NCBI GenBank assembly: GCA_964035545.1
Contig: OZ037766.1
Span: 9,805,722 to 9,869,721 of the forward strand
DNA length: 64,000 bases
Source: Bugula neritina
Taxonomy: Eukaryota; Bryozoa; Gymnolaemata; Cheilostomatida; Bugulidae
Reading direction: 5' to 3'
Shown here in pieces: positions 58,861 through 64,000 of this stretch (its first letter is position 1; each line of letters opens with the position of its first letter). Below the pieces are notes generated by a model, which was not told the origin of the DNA, did no database searches, and was given only the letters and a program-made list of their open reading frames with translations. Both the position numbers and the translations under genes were made by a program.

Positions 58861-61195
58861 GTCACTGCTTTTCCGACGCCTTTAAACTAAAATCGCCCAG
58901 TTAGGGTAGATGTTCAAGTAATGCCTGTTTTAAGGCAGATAAACAATATTTTATCAAAGTTATTATACTCCAGCTGTTTTATTAATGGGCAGCATGATTA
59001 ATTTTATCCCCCAATTCAATATTTGTATCTCCAGTTTAATTTCAAAACATTTATGCTTTTAACACTGTTTCACAGTCATTGTTGCTGACATTTTTTGTTC
59101 TAAAGATCTCAAATTGATTTCTTAATCAATTGCTAATAGAAAAGTACTTTTTATTTGTCGTATTTACTAAACATGATAACTAGGGCCACAGCAAATATTG
59201 TAACTTTATTAGCAGTTTTCTTGTAACTAATTTTTTTTCATTTAGCTCGCTCTAATAAAGTACAGCTATCACTTGCATTTGCTAGTCCCCATATTTATAT
59301 TTTATGCACCTTATCGCCTTATGAAGTTTATGTTTTATAGCTGGAACAATATCTGAGTTTTTACCTTTGTATTATTAAGCTATGGTTTTCAATGCTGGTT
59401 TGGTTAATAGTTTAAGATGCTAGTTAATTCTGTTATAGAATGAAACTGATATTTACTGTTTTTGGTTGGCTTTTGCTATGATTTTTGCTATTTTATTATA
59501 CTAAATGACTTCAGAGGCTATACTTGGCATTTTTTTTTATATCAAAGCTGGCCTTTGATAAAGATATAATACATATCAAACTTGAATACTTATCAAACTA
59601 AAAATGTATATTTTAATTATGCTATCAAATAATTATAATACACTGCATGATAAAATTATTTATTTTCATTATTGTAAAATATAAATCTTTAAGGTATTGA
59701 GAAGGCTTCATTACCTGTCAGCAATTTATAATCATGTACCTAGCAAAAGATTATATATTTCAAATAAAGTCAGTTCAATGGCATTTACTTACAATTCTTG
59801 CTGTGGAGAGAAATCTATTGATGGTAAAAATTATCAACTGCTGTTGAAAACTTTAGTATTTCTCACATTAAGGCAATGAAGCTAAGGAAAATAAAAATTG
59901 TACTTAAGTTATTTTACCCTTGTGGTCTTGAGGATCTAAATTTTATTGTGGACTAAAAATTATTTACTTATCTTATCTTATAGTTTTGTGAAAATTTGAA
60001 TATTACTTTCATATGCTATATACAAACAAGCTTTTAGTGTTATTAATGTTAGTGTTATAATCTATATATTTTTTACTGACTGCATAGGTAGGTGAGTTCC
60101 GAACATTTCCTGATACCCATATATACAAACATATGCACATACATAATATTATATACATACATATATTGTGTTCGTGCCTGTGTGTGTCACAGATCTCTCT
60201 CTCCTTTATTTGAACAGTAAAATTTTGTATATCAAAAGATATATTATAAACACTATTATAGTTGACTGGTTGTATATATTGTATAGCCACATAAAATAGT
60301 ATATTCCGCTGTACTGGCCATTTAAAAAGAGTTGTCTGCTTTCTAAAAGTTGACTTTTTGCATAATAACTAATCCATTTCGAACTGTTGCAGCAAACACG
60401 GGTTTTCCGTAATGGTAGAATAGTTAGTGATCAGTAAATCAGTAAATGTAATGTTAATCATATCAATCATAATGAATATAGTATTTGAAACATGCACAAT
60501 ATGATTTATTTTTTAATCAATATTTTTAAATACTTATTAACATTTATTTTACATGCTAAAATAAAAAACCCTTATATAAGTAGTAAGTTTTGGGATATTT
60601 TTTTTTATTTTCAACTTTCTCTTTCATTTTGATTTTGATAATCATAATAATTAATATTAATATAAATATTATTATTATTTATTAATGATATTCATACTGA
60701 TACTCACTTAGTCTACTAACATTAATGCTGATAGTGATACTCACACTCAACCTTATGTGTCTCCTGAGTGTGAGTATGACTATATATCATACTTATGGGG
60801 ATACTAATACTTATAGTTATACTAATACTATAATTCACAGTAATACTAATACTATAACTGTAAGAGTATAACTATAAGTATAACATTAAGTTTAACAATA
60901 ACATACCTATGGCCTATCATTATGGCCATGAGGCTGGGCTATGACTTATGAGTATGACTTACTCTTAGAGAGTAACTTAGAGTTAGACCATCACTATGAC
61001 TATGAGATTGTCTCAGTCTCATGCCCAGCCCCATGGCAATGCCATTAGACTAGTTATGTTGTAATTATTATAAATATAATTAATTATGCAATTGACTATC
61101 ATTCATTTTCAAAAAAGTTTGATTTAGTCATGCTTTAACTTACAGTTATAATTGTAATGATAGTCATCTACTTATAGTTACTGTACTTGTACTTA
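58861..61195. other. 3' flank of the ETS gene and low-complexity DNA
   Basis: AT-rich without recognisable genes. 60100-60200 has TACATA/TGTG simple repeats. 60620-61010 is degenerate ATACTAAT/AGTATG low-complexity sequence that runs up to the 5' end of the truncated retrotransposon. Confidence 0.5.
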
Positions 61196-62090
61196 GAGGG
61201 GCAAGCTCTCAAAAGTGCCGAGTAACCTCAGGAGTGCCGCAGGGATCTGTGCTAGGCCCAATACTGTTTTTGTGCTATATAAATGATCTTCCGGATTTGT
61301 TGTCATGTAAAGTCAGCCTCTATGCTGATGATACTCTACTTTACCAAACTGTGAACACCACTAAGGATGCAGAACTATTCCAAACTAACATTAACGCTGT
61401 ATATGAGTGGTCTCTAAAATGGAAAATGCCCTTCAATGAACAGAAATGCCAAGCAATTAATTTTGGTAAAGTAACCCCTATATATCACACTACAGACTCG
61501 GTACCACATGCCTTGCGTGGGTACAAAGCACTAAATACCTTGGGGTAACCATCCAGTCAGACCTAAAATTTGATCAACACATAAATAATAAGTGTACCAA
61601 GTCCCGGAAAATTCTTGGCGGCATCAAGCATTTGATGTATGATGCCCCAAAAGATGCTAAGCTATTGGCTTATACAAGTCTATGTAGGCCTATACTCGAT
61701 TATGCGGATGTGGTTTGGGATCCTGCGGTTAGAAGTAAGGTGCATGATATAGAGCTGGTCCAGAACAGTGCCATACGGTTCATAAGCAATATGAAGGGAC
61801 GTGCTGACAGTGTGTCTGAGGCGAGGGATGAGTTAGGACTCCGGTCGCTGGAAGACAGACGAAAAGATCATCGACTGTGTTTATTGACCCGAATTCTTCA
61901 AAATGAGGATCAACACCAATCTCTATCCAGAGCCTATGACGAAATAATTGAAGACAGAGAACTTGTAACTGTAACCACTCGAGCGGCTGCCAGAGGAGAG
62001 CTTATCTCTATATCATCTAGGAAAAACGTATTCCACACTAGTTTTCTACCACGAACAATTCGTGAAATGCGCGGAGAGTATAATAACTAA
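61196..62090 (+). pseudogene. 5'-truncated, frameshifted non-LTR retrotransposon (CR1/Jockey-like RT)
   Basis: The first part (from about 61196, open to 61548) holds the C-terminal half of a reverse transcriptase: VPQGSVLGPILFLCYINDLP and the catalytic YADDTLLY. Near 61500 the frame shifts; the second part (to the TAA at 62088-62090) continues with KYLGVTIQSDLKFDQHI, LCRPILDYADVVWDP and LELGLRSLEDRR-like thumb and C-terminal sequence. The upstream RT, endonuclease and ORF1 are missing, as is usual after aborted target-primed insertion. The frameshift makes it inactive. The 3' UTR runs to about 62220, ending in two copies of a 13-nt unit (aactgaggtaata-like). Confidence 0.88.
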
Positions 62091-63272
62091 TTACAAAACA
62101 GCAAATGCTGTAACTAGTGCTAACCCTGGTCTAATGTAAGTTTTCACTAGAGGCTTCCCTATAGACTTTTCAGTTGCTGCGGAAGTCCTACCTCAACTGA
62201 GGTAATAAACTGAGGTAATAGTGTTACACTTAGACTTACATTTAATGAGTTCTACTGATACTGACGTTGAAAAACAGCTACTATTAGTACTACTACTTGA
62301 GTAGTACTAGTAGTACTACTACACTAAACAGTTACACTTACTATAGCTAAGTCATTAAATTACTGTAATTTACAAACTTGCAATTACCAAAGAAGGATTG
62401 ATGGTGTTTGTTACTAATTGAATTTATGTTATTTTTATTTTAATTCAAAGGTAATTTGTAATTATAAAATAAATAATTAATGTTTTTTAAAACTTTATTC
62501 AATATTAACTATTAATTATAGTAACTATTGCTCTTGAAATTTATTTGAATTGCTTAAGTTTAAGTTTCATGCTTAAAGCTTTACTGTCAAATAAATACAT
62601 TAAGCATGAAATGCAAGGTTAAGACATAAGATCATTCAGCAATTTGTTTAAAAGAAGCTTGTAATATAGAAAACACATTTGATTAAAGGTAAAAGTTCTT
62701 CAGGTTTTAGATGTAAGCTAACTTGGCACAAAAATTTCAAAATTTCAGGTTTTCATATTTAAGTTATATATATGCATTATATGTATATGCCAGCTCTGTA
62801 CATGATGGGTAGACATTTTAGAGCATTGCCTATTTGTAATCTGTTTTTAGTTGCAGTGATTACTATTCAAATCCTTATAAATTGCCTCGATTATCATGTG
62901 ACGGTTTACTTAGTGTGAAACTATGTGTGCTGCCCCTGTCATATTTCAAATGCATGCAGTACAATGAGTTTGCTTGTGACTACTTGAGTTGTCTAACCAT
63001 TTATATCAGTTGTAAATAGAGCTGTGTATTATCTAGTAGTCAACACTACTGATTTCTCTTATAATAGAAGCTCTTCTACACTTACAATGTGATTTCTACC
63101 TAAAATGAAGCAGGCCATACAAATTACAGGTGTTGTGTTCCTGACTAGAAGGTTAGGGTCCCAACAGTAGCAGAGGAGCAAAATGTGTGTATATAATATA
63201 CATGTTTAAAAGTTTTGTGTTTTAGTTAGCCGGTCACTTGACAAAAAAGTTTAGTTAATATCTAAATCCAAC
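62091..63272. other. Intergenic region upstream of VMA21
   Basis: It starts with the retrotransposon 3' tail. A palindromic TAGTACTACTA-rich block lies at about 62285-62330. The rest is AT-rich without genes. Confidence 0.5.
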
Positions 63273-63548
63273 ATGGCACAGCACCAAGAGGACTTGAACA
63301 CTAGAATGAGGGTTTCCACTGGAGCAGAAAGTTCTGCTTTAAAAACAATGCTTATATTTACTATAATGATGGTCACCCTACCAATATTTTCTTATTTTGC
63401 CTCAAAATATGTCATGGAACAAATATTTGCAATGGAGTCAGCTTATTTATACGCTGCTGGAATTTCTGTCATAGCAGTACACGTTGTCTTAGTAATGTTT
63501 GTTGTGGCAGCATGGAGAGAAGACACAAAGACAGTTAAACAGGAATAG
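63273..63548 (+). CDS. VMA21: VMA21, V-ATPase assembly chaperone
   Basis: A single exon of 91 aa, the usual size, with start context tccaacATGG. Two membrane helices are clear: about residues 23-43 (LKTMLIFTIMMVTLPIFSYF) and 57-82 (AYLYAAGISVIAVHVVLVMF, then VVAAW). The helix 2 segment SVIAVHVVLVMFV and the following W closely follow animal VMA21, and the C terminus (KQE) resembles the human KQD ending. The protein sits in the ER membrane and helps assemble the V0 sector of the vacuolar proton pump. An AATAAA at 63704-63709 would end the message inside the antisense exon of the neighbouring gene. Confidence 0.94.
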   Translation: MAQHQEDLNTRMRVSTGAESSALKTMLIFTIMMVTLPIFSYFASKYVMEQIFAMESAYLYAAGISVIAVHVVLVMFVVAAWREDTKTVKQE

Positions 63549-63654
63549 TTTATTTATTCAATATCCTATACTAACATACGATTATATTCCATACAAGGCT
63601 GCCTAAATAATTATCTTTTCATATTAATTGAATTTAGTATATTTCTAACTAATA

Positions 63655-64000
63655 TTAATTATTCTTGGATTTTTTATTAACGGATTTTTCAATTTTGTCC
63701 AGCAATAAAGTTATTTGGTTGTCTAAATACGGCTGTCCTTTTCTTGTCTTTTTACTAAACAATTTTTGTCGCTGTTTTCTTTTTTCAGCAGCAATTGCTT
63801 TTGATTCTTCTATTTGCTTCAATCTCTCTTCTCTTTCCTATTCCAACATAACCAAGAAAATTTACTTGAATGAATGAGAAGTAATAAAATGATTTTGTTA
63901 GAGAAAAGTAGTTACAAAATTGCAGATTTTTCAACAACATTATTGCTGTTGTCCAAATTATAGGATTTCACTGAGACTATTTTGACCTCAGTTTACCTCT
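63655..64000 (-). CDS. CCDC59: C-terminal exon(s) of a CCDC59/TAP26 (FYV7)-like rRNA-processing protein, partial
   Basis: The last exon is 63837-63655 (minus), ending in TAA. An upstream exon seems to end at 63997 (AGAG|GTAAAC), cut by the window edge, giving an intron of 63996-63838. The exon encodes a charged helix (EREERLKQIEESKAIAAEKR) and then KKTRKGQPYLDNQITLLLDKIEK. The K-K-T-R-K-G-Q-P segment followed by an I..LLxKI helix near the C terminus is characteristic of the FYV7/TAP26 family, which works in small-subunit rRNA processing in the nucleolus. Only this short end is visible, so the identity is tentative. AATAAA signals on the minus strand lie at 63549-63558, directly after the VMA21 stop. 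Confidence 0.6.

Overview
This is animal (metazoan) nuclear DNA. The genes are split by many short GT-AG introns, the background is AT-rich, and the encoded proteins are animal families: animal fatty acid synthase, TBL2, KChIP, ESE-type ETS factor and VMA21. The gene set and compact introns suggest a non-vertebrate metazoan. Nothing in the window fixes the phylum or species, and I do not name one.

Layout, left to right. 266-8785 (minus): a 22-exon fatty acid synthase-type gene coding KS-MAT-DH and the pseudo-methyltransferase/structural region. It then stops, with a polyadenylation signal on the stop codon, just where the enoyl reductase should begin. 8786-12418: the head-to-head gap to TBL2, holding a possible non-coding first exon of the synthase. 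12419-16956 (plus): a 10-exon TBL2 WD-repeat gene. 16957-24747: no gene seen. 24748-44371 (plus): a KChIP-type neuronal calcium sensor gene with two alternative first coding exons. Its introns hold a giant CA microsatellite (27157-28693), a palindromic 92-bp tandem repeat (about 34078-34310) and a young, complete 7.5-kb Ty3/Gypsy LTR retrotransposon (36228-43731). 45235-46266 (minus): an intronless methyltransferase-like gene. 46267-55404: no convincing gene. 55405-58860 (plus): a 7-exon ETS factor with PNT and ETS domains of the ESE (ELF3/EHF/ELF5) type. 61196-62090: a 5'-truncated, frameshifted non-LTR retrotransposon. 63273-63548 (plus): VMA21, intronless. 63655-64000 (minus): the last exon or exons of a CCDC59/TAP26 (FYV7)-like gene, tail to tail with VMA21.

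The host genes do not form one pathway; this is an ordinary stretch of an animal chromosome. The most unusual items are: the synthase that ends cleanly before its reductase half; the KChIP in which only one EF-hand keeps a canonical loop; and the retrotransposon. The retrotransposon has near-identical LTRs, a textbook -1 frameshift site between gag and pol (heptamer, 5-nt spacer, 8-bp stem), and an extra zinc-finger ORF after pol that can be joined in frame, by plausible splice sites, to a short leader ATG or to the start of gag.

Exon coordinates were worked out by hand from splice consensus, reading phase and family similarity. The summed coding lengths of the synthase, TBL2, KChIP and ETS genes are all multiples of three, which supports the models. 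No database search was run.
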